64,000 bases of DNA from Enoplolaimus lenunculus (Eukaryota > Nematoda > Enoplea > Enoplida > Thoracostomopsidae). The notes beneath the pieces are model-generated. The model was not told where the DNA came from. It worked only from the letters and a program-made list of their open reading frames with translations, and did no database searches. The stretch is taken from positions 62,001 to 126,000 of the forward strand of contig JASANG010000613.1 in NCBI GenBank assembly GCA_030248215.1, written 5' to 3'. Of this stretch, positions 13,701-28,700 are shown one piece after another (position 1 is the stretch's first letter; each line of letters opens with the position of its first letter). The translations under genes and the position numbers were made by a program.

Positions 13701-16700
13701 GAGAGCCAAACCTTTCGGATATTTGAACCGAATTTCGAATCTCATCCAGACCAAGTTCTTGAAGTTTGCGGCAATTTCGATAGTAGAATCTTGCATAGTT
13801 GCACATATACTATATCGTTCGATGCGGCTGGCTTCAAGTTTGGGTACAATTTTAGTAGCTGCTTATCGAAATTTAGTAGTTGCTTATCGGAGTTTCTTAA
13901 AATAAGCCAAAACTAAATAGTTTTTACGAATATTTGCTAAAATTAACAAATTAAACGCAACTTTAATCACCCAGTTTTGTGTCACCTACTGCTTCGGCTC
14001 CTGCAAAATTTGTTGATCTCCGGTTCCCTTCCAATATTTTTCACTATCCCGTCGAGATTTGGAAGAAGTCATTGAAGACGTTTGTCGAGTGTACGTGCGC
14101 AACTAAAGAACTGCCATAGCAACTCGCTTTAATATTTTTTCCATTACATACCTTTGCAAACAGACTTAATTGCTAAGTCAAACCAAAATGAAGCGTATGT
14201 ACTGTTGTAGCACATTGGTGCAGCCAATTAGCAGCTCTGCTCCGGTAACTCAGCAAAAGAGCACCTTAGTATTCACTGCGCCGAGAATACGACTGCAGCT
14301 TCCGCCGTCTGTTGAAGCGTTACTCGTAGCTTCGCTTACAAGTCGCACCAACGGTGAGTTCAGACCGGAAGGAGAGAAATTTATAGTCAACTTTAGCACA
14401 CAAAAATATCCAAATTGTGTAATGCTTTTTAGCTCAGACATTGAAACATTTTTTGTGTTTGGATCATGAATCATCATAGGTATTAGACAACTTCCTTAGT
14501 TTATAAGATGGGCGTATAAAAATAAACAAACGTGCCACCGGTTAGTGACACTGCGTGAAAAAGAACACAATGAAATTCGTTTGAATTCTTACTTTAGAAC
14601 ATTAGCGCAGAGTGTAGGAATGTTACATTTTAAAGCATCGTACTGAAGTACTTCTAGTTGAGAATTTGCAAAAACAATTATTTATCAAAAACGTTCCCTT
14701 GTATTCATAACACATATATCTTTGATGATTGCCGCGAGCGAAAACAGAGGCATCGACCGAGGGCGGTAACAAAAAAAGTATGGCTTAACTGTTCAGAAAC
14801 ATATAAAGTGCTAAAACAAACAAACCAACAAACAAACAAACAAACAAGCAAACAAACAAACACTTTAGTTTTACCGCAAATTAGAAATTTTGTTAGCGTT
14901 TTCCAAAAATTCCATTTCGACCGGAAAGTTCATGCTGAAATCCAATTAACCCAAATTGCTAATTGAGAATTTTTCTTAAAACATAGCAGCAGGAATGAGT
15001 AGTCTAGAACGTTTTACCGGAAACTAATATTTTAACTACAAAGCTGTTGCATTATTATTGTCGTACGGTACTGTTTGGCGCAGCAAATAAATTTTTTTTG
15101 GCAACGCGTACGGCGCCAGTAACACTGTTAAATAGTACAGCGCCCATCGTTACAGCTCGGTTCGTTCGTTCTAACCAGCCGTTTGTGACATTTAACTTAC
15201 CGGCAGCCAAAAACATGCAAAATGTTGCCACAGTGCACTTCCACAATGTTATGATTAGCAGCGCTTTATATCGTGTACGACGCAGAGAACTTTTCAATGC
15301 TCCAAGGCGTGCAATAATGCGGACAGACGATGACTTGCTAACGTAGTTTTCCCACCATCCTGTAAATTTGCAATATTTAGCAAACACTTTAAACTTTAAA
15401 TACTACCTCGCGTTACTGTTTCATCAGGGTTTCAACAAGGACTAGATTTCTCAAACCAGGAATTAAATTTTGCCAGAACTGGAAGCAAGCTATTAATTGT
15501 TTAGTCAAATGGTTAAAAATTTGCATCACATTTTGAATTGCATCCGCGTCAGGGGTTCTGGTTTTCACATAAAAAACCGAGTCCGGCAGGGTGCAACCAG
15601 AATTCTGGTTCCGGCATTTTTTCACCTTCCGCTTCCGGTAAAATTTTACAGGAATTAAAAATTCCCGCATTTTAATTGGGTCGGGGAAATTAACATATTT
15701 TGCTAAAAAATGACGATAAAAATTAAATATATTTCATTAGTATAGTACGCAAACCTTGACAATCGCCGAAAATAACCAATCGAAGGTAGATTTCACTTCC
15801 ATGGATTATGAAAATCTAAATACAGCAGATAAAATGAATGCCTATCTCCAACTAGCATTATTTCATCATAACAATGCAAAAAAATAAAATTAAAATGAAT
15901 TTTTCGGTAGCATGTATTTTTCATTTTTCGGTTCCGGTCCCGTTTCCGGTAATTTTTAATTCCGCTTGCACCCTGGAGTCCGAGTATAACATGGTTTTAT
16001 TTTGTGGTGTAATAGAAAGTTTTCACCCATTTTTTGAAAAAAATCAGTGAAATTAAATAACCCACCAGAAAATCACTCCAAGAGTTCCAAGTGTTTTTCA
16101 GAGAATAAAAGCTCAGCTGGGAGGCTTTTATCATCACCGTTTTCACATAAAAAAATCCGAGTCCGGGTATGGTATGGTTTTATTTCTGGATGTAGCAGAA
16201 GGTTTTATCTCATTTTTTTCAAAAAACTTGGCGAAATTAAGCAAAACTGACCAGAAAACCCACAACAAGAGTTGTGTTTTCAGAGAAAAGAAAGCTCAGC
16301 TTGGAGGCATTTATCATCACCACTCTGCAGGGATGGGCGGTCTCGGTCAGTGTCGTTATTTGGCTGGTCTCGGTCTCGCTTTTTTCATTGCAAACAGAGA
16401 CCAACGAGGTGAAAAAGTGATAAGCAATTAGAAAAATTTTTCTTACATTGCAAACTTGGCCCGGAAGTACTTGAGCGAACGATTGTGGTGCACCGCTACC
16501 TGGTTATACAGCGAGTTGAAAAACAAAATGACCTTCCGGTTATCCAAAATTCTACTTTTTGAAAGGAACCCCTAAACACATTGATTTTATTGTGACAAAG
16601 TACAAATAGTTGCATTTTCGCGTAAAACATTTAAGGCATCGTTATGGGTCATCCGCATTTGTAACGTCTACGCTATGTTAGGAAATTTTTCAGTCTATTT

Positions 16701-19700
16701 GGTTTGCTCGTGAGCAAAAACAATGCTACAGCTCTGACTTATGCATCATTCACAAAACAAATTTCGTTTTGCCACCGAAAACATAATAAGGTAGGGTGAA
16801 CACGTGTCAATTATAACGCAAAAATTGCGTTAACCCTACCCTAACGCGTGTTACAAGATGCTCTGTGACACGTATTAGGATAGGGCTGTGACATATGTTA
16901 GAGTAGGGTTAACGCAGCGTTAACCCTACCTTATAATGTTTTCGATGGCAAAATCAAGTTTTATATTGTGAACTATGCATTAGGGATTGTACCGAGGGTG
17001 TTTTAAGACAGTGGGATTTGTCCCGAGCTTGTTTGAAGAGTCCGGAGACAGTAGCACAGTAAAAAATAAAATAAAAAAATAAATTTTGGCGATTTATTAG
17101 TTTATTGTATAAACCGGCAATTCAAAGTAGATAAAATATTCAAAAAATTTGTTAAAAAATCTTCTTACTTTCGATAAGGGTGAAAAATTGACCGATACCG
17201 AGACCAAAAGTCTCGATCTCTTGACCGAGACCGCCCATCCCTGCTACTCTGCTATAACAGCTTATTAACGCTACATTTCGAGGGGCACTCATTTCTTGTG
17301 GAATTTTGCGCTGCAGAAGATACTGTCAGTTTGCTCGTACGCAGTTTATGTGTTTATGAATAATTCTCAATGCAGTATATACTCTGTGCAAAAAAGGATA
17401 AACACTACATTCGGCTCATGGTTCTTCTTATTATTTTAAAATTCATTTCATATCCAAGACCAAGCCCTGGCCCAACCGAAAAGTTGAGACACCGCTGGAT
17501 ATTTAGTATGAACGTTGTTTCGTTGGTTATAAATTGGGATATGCTGAGATATATGCTGTTACGCCAACAAAATAACTGGTCATCTTTATCAGGGTTTCTA
17601 GCGTTACTATAATCGACTAAAGATTATCAACGTATATGGGCTCATGCAGACATTTACATTACATGTACGACAAAAAACATATAAATGTAAGTGAATACAA
17701 AGTGAAGGTTTTTTATATCAGGCGTCACTTATTTCAACAATACAGCCATATATTAGCTAAATCTTTGACCTCTGGTCTCGGTTGCAAACCACCAAACTCT
17801 TATTCCTGCCCACCAGAGCTACACAGGATTAAAAATATGCGTTGTGACTTCCTTAATCATTTCTCTCAGAGTGTTGTACAAGATTTTGGATAACTTGCTG
17901 GTACATACATGTTTGAATTTCTTGTCGCTCGCTATTCTAACTCGAGAAAGCCTTTAATTGACGTTATATTCTCCCGAAGCATCCGAGCTTTCGCCACTCT
18001 AGCTGAAATTGCAATTTTCGGAAAGGTGACGTCGGCGGAGGGGGGTGGTGCTTAGTCCACCTCGACTCACATACGAAGAAATCTTGGAGACGTAACTGAG
18101 CCCCACAATATAGGCGCATACAGCGGAGAGGGAGGTTTAAATTCACCATTCAAATTAGAGATATAAATGAAATTTGCAACATGTAAGACTCGGTATCGGA
18201 TTCCGCAAATTAGCAATGGATTCGAACTCGGTCAAATCGTGGATTCGGTGCCACCTTGCCCAACGATTATTATTTAGCGGTTTTGAGATATCGTTCATCC
18301 GATGTAGCATATAATTTTAACTCCCTAGTAAAATTAACTCAACAGTCAATATTATATAATTTTGCCTCCCCCAGTCATTATTATATATAGTATTAACTCT
18401 CCTTATGTAATATTAACCCCTTGATTATGGCTGTAAACACGATTATGATTTTTCCCGTAGACTTTTCACATGTTTCTACGGTGTTTATGTTTATCACACT
18501 GTCGTTTTATACCTGTGCCTCACGGTTATTTTTTTACGCAAACTTGTGACACCTGGTTCTCACGATGATATTTTGCGCACACCTGCGACACCTGTTTCTC
18601 ACGATACTTTTCCACAGTCCTGCGATCCCTGTTTCTCACGATGATATTTTGAACACCTGCGACACCTGTTTCTCCCGATAATATTTTTCGGCAGACCTGC
18701 GCCACATGTTTCCCACGATATTTTTTCGCAGGAGTGCGACACCAAACAAAATTCATCATTGTCAAGTTACACCTCGAGTTTCCTACTTATTAATGATTTC
18801 AATAATTATCAGATTTGGTTTCGAAAATAAATGATAAAAAGTTTATCGTCCTGGCATACTGCATGTGCTAAGCTTAATGACTATACATGCATTCCCTACC
18901 ATGTTAGACGTTAAACGGATGAGTCAATAATACATAGAGGGTTTCCTGCAACCAAAGATGCAGGAACCGGAATTTTTACGGTTTTGTGACAAATAATTAT
19001 TCATAATCATTTAAATATTGGAAAATTTAACATTGAAAAATCGTCATCGCGCTCTGAGTGTTTTAGTGTTTAGTAAACTGTTTCTGATCTGTTTTCGCAA
19101 AACATGATGATTTAATAGCTGAACATACGCTTAAGCCATTTTTGGCAAGTGTCTAAAGAGTCCAACAGTAATTCGTTCGCATTCCGGTTCCTGTTCCGGT
19201 TCCTGCAAAGAAATTCAATTCCAGTTCTTGTTCCGGCAAAACTAAGTTCAACTTGGGGAGGTAATTTTTAGAGGAGCTAATATATACTGCACCGGCCCTG
19301 CTGATATAAGTTATAACCAACTTCAGGGTTGGGTTATGAAAAACACCCGGATGCGGGTTTTGACTTTAGCTTTGTAAAATTCAAGGTCCGGATATTCATT
19401 TTTAAATGTTGCAACTCTAATCAAATTCATAATACTTCCGGTCTCGATGCTTCACAAAGCCGATGATATAAACAGCAAAACTATTGCAGAAGCGTTTGCT
19501 TTCTAGTTTTCCACGTAAAAATCCTGTTACAGTCGTCTGCAATAAAAATCAAGTAAACAACAAAACAAAATCCCCATGGGTATATATATCCTGCCAAAGC
19601 GCCAAACCAGGTGCTCGGCATCTGTCCGGACACCACCTACGTCCCTCACCAATTAAGCCAAACACGGAACCGGAAGCCTCGGTCAAATCCCTAATCTAGG

Positions 19701-22700
19701 CTGAAGACCGACAGTTGGACGAGATAGAAACAAAGAGCCAACCGAGATCAGGTTGGTTGCTCACCAACCTGATCAGTCATTTTAAAAGTTAACATCCCTG
19801 ACGTTATCCGTTCAACATACCAATCGACGTCAGCACCACGCCTATCGGCAACGCTAATGGCGCATCAAACTTGGGTTCTATGACTGGCCAAACCCATAAA
19901 GCAGAAGCGTGAGCGAGTAGCGCCAGTCCATGTAAAATAAAAAAACCCGATCGCTTCACAAAGTCAACCGTAGCTTTTTGATATCGTTTTGTTCCTTTTT
20001 CTTTCGCATTCCTCTCTTTTGAACAAGACGAGTTCAACGTCGGCACTTCATTCGATATATTTCGCTCTTTTCTAGTAGTTTTCGAACAACAACAATAATA
20101 AGAACAACAACACCAATGCATACGGCCAACAGACGAAATTGACTTCAAACATAACGGAAACGTTACAATTGCAGTTGTTAACAATGCACCACGGATTGAG
20201 TCAAACTGAGGTAACACCACAAACGAGAGAAGTGATGTGCCTGCGACTTCGAGCGTGCCAACAGTAAATAGCTTAAATAGGTAATATTTTCACACACATG
20301 ATGCAGAAATTCGAACCGGAACACGAATTACATACGGTGCAGACCTTCTATATAGAACGTGACCTCATTTCCGTAATCCTGGACAGGGATGGGCGGTCAC
20401 GGTCAAAAAAGCGAGACCGAGACCAAGCGTACCGGACCGAAAATTTTGGTCTAAGTCTCGGTCAATTTTTAACTGTTACCGAAAATAAAAATAAGATATT
20501 TTTAACAAAAGTTTTGAATATTTTTATCTGCTCGGAATTGTCGTTTCACACAAACTATATAATAAATCGCCGCCAAACTTTATTTTTTACTTTATTTTTC
20601 AATTTTTACTTTCCCCGGGACAAATCCCTGCAACCCTAACTCAAAGCTATAGTGTTGTTTTTCATCCCGGGCACCGAATAGATTTGGAGAATTTTTTAAC
20701 ATAGCGTAGACGTTATAAATTCGACCCATATTTTTCACACGATGCCATAAATGTTTTATACGCGAAAATGCAACTATTTGTGCTTTGTCACAATAAGATC
20801 AACATTCTGTTTTTCAAACCGCGGTATTACCAGCTAGCGGTGCTCCACAATCACTAAGCTGCGATCCTAGAGATATTTTTGTGATTGCTTATCGCTTTTT
20901 CACCTCTTTGGTCTCGGTTTGCAAACCACGGAGACTGACAAAAAGCGAGACCGAGACAGAGACCAGCCAAATCCCGAGACATGCCGAGACCGAGATCGCC
21001 CATCCCTGATCCTGGCTAAGCTCATATATTATGTCGTGTGTTAAATGTTTATTTGTCAATGTTGGCAACTTGCATGAGCCGTCCTAAAAGAGAAAAGATG
21101 ACCTGTTTTATGTTTACCTCCTCCGCTGAATTCAGTCACCTTGACACCATAGGGTCACCGAATCCACGATTTCACCGAATCCGAATTCATTGTTAATTTG
21201 CCGAATCCGAAACCGAATCGAATCTTACTTAGATATAAAAGTTGTTTTCCAATATCAAAGCAATTCCAGCCGCATAACTTTTAAACATTAATATATTTCA
21301 TGCCCGACGTCGTTCTGAGATTTGTTACCTGAAATATAAAATATTGATTTAAATAACAAGTTTTTTAAATTTTTTATTGTTTAAAATGAAAAACATATTG
21401 TTGAACGTTGTTGGATTCGGCTTTTTCAAAACCGAATCCGACCTACAAATTTTTGCCGAATTCGAATCCGAACCTTTGTTGAAACCCTGCTTCACAATGG
21501 TGGTTGTTCTGACTGTCTTGAGTAACAACTGGCATTTGCGACGCTCCAAATTGCCAACTGAGATGAACTATTAAGTAGCAAATAACAGATGCGCAAATGC
21601 ATTGCAACATCAAAAATAACCGAAACTTTTAGCATGATTTATGTTTCGGTTTTGGACCTACGCCCGTCAATCCCTCTAGTGAGTTCAACATCTCGCGCCT
21701 ATATTCTGAATAGTAACTATACCGTACAGAATTGAATAGGCTAAAGAATTTATTAGATTTTTGCACTCTGCTAACTGTGTAAAATGCATATGAGATAAAA
21801 CAATCCGACATGTTGGAAGGCAAATACCGTATATACTGTAAGTAAAAGCAAAATAAAAAAGAAAATTTTCGATCAACAATAGGCTTCTTCTTCGAGTAAT
21901 GAATAACTTTCGTAGATGTACTTGAGTTACGATTACGAATGCTTAATTAGCTACGGTTAGAATGCAAAGATCAGGATGCAACCGGAATTCTGATTTCGAT
22001 TACAATTCGAATTCAAACCGAGTTCCGATTTCGATTCCGACTGCGCAATCAATCAGAATCGGACTTCTGATATTTTAATTTTAGGCCTACTTGTTGTGAT
22101 ATGTTGCATAAAAATTCTGCATCATTTATTTATTATTATATTGCTTTCGACGAGTTAACTTATCAATAATTGAATGCAGTTTAGCTTTACAGAACAAAAG
22201 GTTGCCAGCCAGCAGACACTCTAAATCAATATTATATTTGTTAACAGAAATAATTATCCATATAGTCACAAAATGTCTGGTTTCGATTCCGCTTCTGATT
22301 CCGGTATAAATTTGCTGTTAAGATTCCGATATAATCCAGTTCCGGTTTGCACCCTGGCAAATGTATAACTTGTCTTTTTTTATGTTACCAATTCGGCATT
22401 TTACTTAAGTTGAGTAGTGCTACAATATAAATGAAGACCTAAATTTTTGCTTTATTTTAAAAAATTTGAATCATCTTCAGTTTTTATGTTATAAAATATT
22501 CCAGATCTTGGTTAGACCCGAAAAGAAATCCGGGTCATAGTTTTCACTCGTAAAAATTCCGGGTGCGGGTAAATGTTTTTCTTCTAGAAAAATACAGGTC
22601 CCGTTATTTACTTTGAAATATGGCAACTCTACATACAAGGGTGGACCTCAGGAGGGATACTGGGACATATCCGTTTGCGGCTCATGTGGTGAAAATATAT

Positions 22701-25700
22701 TTATGTAACAACAATTTAAACATTTTAAAACCTATTTTTGCAGTGTAGTATCCCATCTCTTATCATCTTAGCTCGTAGCACCCCCTCATAAAATTCTTGA
22801 TTTGCCACTAGCCCACTTCATGCATATATATAGATATGCACATCACGCCATCATCAAGGTACAACCGAAATTGCGGTTACGGCATGGAAATTCAGTATAA
22901 CTTTCATTTTCCTGTTCCTATTTTTCATCCAGCAAAATTAATAGTTGTCACATGTCTAATGCATAAATACAAGCCGAGTTACCACAACAAATTCAGCCCC
23001 ACTTGGCGTTGGTATATTGCGTCGGAACGAAACTGTTCTCAAAGCTCGTAAGAAAGTACACAATTCAGGAACACAAATCGCAAATGTTGTACACCAATAA
23101 AACCATGCGCAATACTGATCAGGCAGATATTGATATCGGGTTGGCAAATAAAACGAATTGCCTATAACGCAAAAGGTGTACATTATATAAGTAAACATTT
23201 ATTTGTCTAAAAGCCAGGGTGCAACAAGAATTCCGATTCCGATAACAAATGCGAGTCAAAACGAGTGATTCCGATTCCGATTCCACAATCATTCGGAATT
23301 TCGAAATCTAAATTTTAATCCTTCTTGTTGTGATACGCTGCATAAAACTCTGAATCATTTATCTATTAAGTTGCTTTCGACGAGTTAACTTATCAATAAC
23401 TGACGGTTGTTTAGCTTTACAGCACCAAAAATCATCACCAAATTGTTCATGCGACGTTCTTGAAAATTGTTGCAAGCCAACAGACACCCTAAATCAATAT
23501 TATATTTGTGAACACAACTTATTCGTACAGTATCAAAATTTGTCGTTCCGATTCCGATTACAATTATTCCGGTATAAATTTGCTGTTCCGATTCCGGTAT
23601 AACCCAGTTCCCCTTTGCGCCCTGCTAAGAGCCGTTAGCCCCGTCCAAAAAATGTGGCAACAGCATTAAGGAAGTTTCAGCTATACCAAAAGTTTTTCTT
23701 ATCCCTGTATAAACCTTCGGTTCCTCTAACAATTCCTGGTTGCGGGTTTCGTTGGAAAGGTTCTGGCTATATTCTAAGTTCAACTGGAAACGTTAAGGCC
23801 ATTTGAGACAGACGAGATCCACATCTGTACCGATAGCACCCGCACTCCAACATGTTCCACACTGTTTAAAGCACCAACCCAAACCAACTCCCATAGGTGC
23901 CTGACCAAAAGTACTGCAGGAAGGCAACCGCCAAGTTCAAAATTATGGAGTTCATTGGGCAATAAATTTTTTGGATTATGATAACTATGAAGCAGAAACT
24001 TTTTACGAATGCTTTCCGGATTCTCCAGAAAACAAATATTCTAATTTTATAGCAGGTGCCACTGGAATTCCGATTCCGATCACAATTCCAATTCAAAACG
24101 AGTTCCGATTCCGATTCCACAATCAATCGGAATCGGAATTTTGAAATTTTATTTTCAATTCTACTTGTTGTGATACGTTGCATAAAATTCTGTATTGTTT
24201 ATCTATTAAACTGCTTTCGATGAGTTACATAACATCAATAATTGATTGTAGTTTAGCTTTACAGAAACAAAAATCATCGCCAGCTTGTTCATTCGATCAT
24301 TTTAAAAATTGTTGCCAGCCAACAGACACCCTAAATCAACATTATATTTGTGAATACAAATTATCCTTACAGTCACAAAATTTCTAGTTCTGATTCCAAC
24401 TACAATTTCGGTGTAAATCTGCCCTTCCGATTATGGTATAATCCAGTTCCGCTTTGCATTCTGTTCCTAGCAACCAGGCAACCATAATTGATTTACCGTA
24501 TTAACAATAACTGATTTACCATAGTAAATACACGGTATCATCCAAATATTTCGACGCATATTCGCACATAGCAACAGTAGGCATAATTTCGCAACCACTC
24601 CACAGCTTAGCACAACGCAGAACACAACACAATAGACGATGAACTTAAAATTAGAGTTGCAACATTTAAAAATAAATACTCACACCCGGATTTTTCTGGA
24701 AGAAAAACACGGACCCGGGACTTTTAAGAATGCAAACCAAGACCCGGACACGGAATTTTTAACACTACAATGGAAACCCCAGCCCGGATTTATTTTCAGG
24801 GCAAACGCGGGCTCGGAATTCTTATAACTTAAAAACTGAACACGATCCTAATTTTTTAAAGATAGGAAAGAATTTCTGTGTCCATCCACATTCTAGCAGC
24901 GCAGTGTGTAAAATATTAATGGGCAGTATGCAATGCGAAGCGACTAAAATGTAATTCACAAAAATTTATTTCAAGTAAATCATTAAGTAAATGGCGAATT
25001 AATAACTGAAAATGAGACATGTCATGCCTCTGAACCAGACCATTCCAACCATTACGAATTAAGCATTCGTTATCGTGACTCAAGTCTATCTGCGTAGGTT
25101 ATTTATTACTTAAAGGTGACGCCTCATGACTAACTTTTTCCAACTGCAGTTTGCTTTTAATACCCCTGATTCATAATGATTTGTTGTGTAAACCCGGACC
25201 CAAACACCGGAATTTGTTGAAGCGAAACCCCTGAACCGGACCCGCAATTTTTCGAGCAAAATATCCGGAATAACGAAACCCGAACCCAGATGCAACTCTA
25301 CTTAAAATACAATTATATGCATATAATATAGATTATCACACACATCTTAACAAAAAACGAATTAGAAATTTTTTTACAAAAGCACGTAAAATGGTTCAAA
25401 AACTAGATGATCTATGTCATATGCCTATATTCAGAAATGTGTAGTACCTAAGTGTCATCAGTTAGTAATATATCATGTAAATTTCAATCCAGCAAATGAT
25501 GATTTTCAAAATGTCAGTTTGTTTTCGCATCCAAGCGGTTCTGCGTGTAAGCAGAGTGTGAGATCCGCAACTCCTGCATATCGCCTTTTGTTTGAATACT
25601 TATTAGCAGGGTTCAACCGGAATTCCTGTTCCGGCAGGAATTGCTGCATAAATTTAGTTCCTGTCGCTATTCCTGTTCCTGCATTTAAACATGCAGGAAC

Positions 25701-28700
25701 CGAAATTTTTACGGTATTGTGTCGTATTATTCATGATCATATTCGAAAAATTGTCTTTGAAAATATTGTTATTTCGTAATGAACTGTTTCTGATTGATTG
25801 TGAAATAGATCAAAATTTGCTTAACCCTTTTGGCATACTTTTACATAAAATGAACATTTTATTACTACAACGTTGAAGCTTAAATGAAATTCACTATAAG
25901 TTTTTTCTTACTCACGACATCATGAGACTGAATCATGAATTTTAAATAACCTTGAGGGCTTGAGCATAGAATAACATCCATTTTGGCTCATCCGCATTTC
26001 GATCGCTTGAAATACTGCGAAACACATTCCATGATCGTTCATTACGCAGACTAAATTCAATAATGTTATAATCTATCATTAGTTTTGAACAAGAAAACTA
26101 AATTAGTTTTCATCGATAAATAATATGACAGACTAGAATATCCTGTTTGAAATAGAATTTCAATTCAAACTGCAGTGTGTTCAAAATTGAAAATATTTAT
26201 TGAGCTAAGTGAGCTAGCGAACCGTTCTATATTTTGTGCTGGGGGTCGAAAGGTGGTGGATGTCCGTCCGCCGATAGATGTATTGCGCGAAGCTCGAACA
26301 CACGTAAGCAGTTAAACTAATATGCAAATTAGTTATTAACTAACTAATTCATTTATTGGTTTTGGAGGTATGTAAAAACTTTATTCCGATTCCTCGCATT
26401 CAAAAACCCTTCAGTAACCCTAATAATTGGAGAAATAATTTAAAAAGCCATTATTTAGGCTTATCAATTAAGCAAATAAGCAAATTAGCTGTTAGCTAAC
26501 TATTGATAATCGGTTTTGAACGTTTATAGACAATTTATTCAGATTCCTCACACCCAAAAACCCATTATTGCGGAAATTAGTATGCTTGTAACACTAATTA
26601 GTGAAATAATGCAAAAACGCCTAAGCTTATCAATTATGCTTACGTACATGCAAATTATCTATTAGCTGACTACTCAATTATCCGTTTTCGACGTTTGTAA
26701 ACGACTTATTCAGATTCCTCGCACCCAAAAACCTTCAGTAAACCCTAATAATTATTGAAATAATTTAAAAAGTCCTAGTCTTGTCATGTAAATTAGCTAT
26801 TAGCTAACTATTCAGTTATCAGTTTTAGTGCTGAAAATAGATTGCTTTTGACCTTAATAATTAATGAAATATTGTAAGAAGTCCTAATTTAGGCTTATAA
26901 ACTATGCTAATATGCAAACAAATAAAGGTTATCAAAATAGGTTCAACCGTTCCTGAGATTCTCTTTCGCGAACTCCGAGCTTCGCTCAACCATAAACTAT
27001 TTGAGTGCATTATATTTTTAAGTGTTTGTTGTTACACAACGACTGGTATATACAGATATGCCAATGAAACACTTGAAGCAATATATACATAAATGATTTA
27101 GATATCATAAAGAATAAAACATGACCTCCGGACTGTCGATACAGCTGCACGGTACATACGTGTATATAAAGCAAAAATTGCCATATAAGTGTTGGCATCA
27201 GGGTGCGACCGGATATTGATTCACTGGATACCGGAAGCGGATATTGAATTTTACCGGAACAGGAACCGGAGAGCCCTGGTTGGCATACATACCGGTAAAA
27301 GAAGTTGTTACAATGACCACACGGTGTAGTGGTATATAGCATGCATGACTTCAGAATGCGACCTGATAATAAACAATGCCAGGTCCGCATAATTAAATCA
27401 TTGTTTTATTCATTATTTCATACTTATTATGATCTTTCAGTAAATCAATTGTCTATCACCTAAAAAATACTACGGGCACATTGCCGATTCCTTGAATCTC
27501 CTCAAAACAAAAGATTAAAATAAAACAATTGTGATACGTATATTCGTAGGTTAAATGGCATTCAAATTGCAGAACGTAGCTAAGAATGCTCCCTTTCGTG
27601 ACCAGGGATTGAAATATCGGTGTCAGTCTTGGCAAGTCTCGGAATTTCGCCGGTCTCTGTCTCGGTTTTTGAGGCTTTTGAATCGAGCAACGATGGGCGG
27701 TCTTGGTCCAAGTCAATTATATACGTATTTTTAACCGTTACGGAAAATATAATGTTTTTTAACTAAGGTTTTGAATATTTTTATCTGCTCTGAATTGCGT
27801 TTCGTACATTTAAACTAATAAATCGCCGCCAAGCTATATTGTTTATTTTATTTTTCAAATTTTACTTTCCCCATACCCTTCGAAAAGGTTCTGGACATAT
27901 CCCTACAACCCTAACTCAAAGCTATAGTGTTGTTTTTCATCCCGGGCACCGAATAGATGGAGAATTTTTTAACATAGCGTAGACGTTATAAATTCGGACG
28001 GCCCATATTTTTCACACGATGCCATAAATATTTTATACGCGAAAATGCAACTATTTGTGCTTTGTCACAATAAAATCAATTTGATTTGGGTTTCTTTTCA
28101 AAAATTGAATTTTGGGTAACCGAAGTTGTCATTCTGTTTCTCAAATCGCTGTATAACCAGGTAGCGGTGCTGCACAATCGTTCACTGTCTGTGTTGGTAG
28201 GCGAAATACGCAAGTACTTCCATTCCAAAACTGTGACTCAAGGAAAACTTTTGCAATCATCAGCGTAGCTTACGATCGAAATGCCGGGTGGTGGGGCAGG
28301 CAGCATTGAGATGTAATGGTTGAACAACGCAGGTGAGAGTACCCCTCCTTGGGGTACACCTTGGGTGACATTCCTTCCCTTGGACTTGGCGTTGCGAAAC
28401 TCGCAGAACGATCTCCGACCACGCAGGTAGCTGAACAGCCATCATTTGACGAAGTCAGGAAGCGTTGAATAGAAAATATCTTGCAGACGTTGGCCATGGC
28501 AGACACTGTCGAAGGCCTTCGACAAATCAAGGGCAACCAGGACAGTCCGATGAGCCGGCTTTGCTTGATTGAGACCATCCGTTACTTGGGTGCTGACGGT
28601 GTGCAGGGCCGTGGTAGTGGAATGGCATTTACGAAAACCATGCTGATGCTGCACGGGTTTTGTTTTAGGTGTGCATTGATGAGTGGCAGGAGCAGGGCTT

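Noticed and set aside
14250-14477. Minus-strand ORF as an alternative chitin synthase exon 8
   Set aside because: No donor and acceptor pair gives the phase required by exons 7 and 9.
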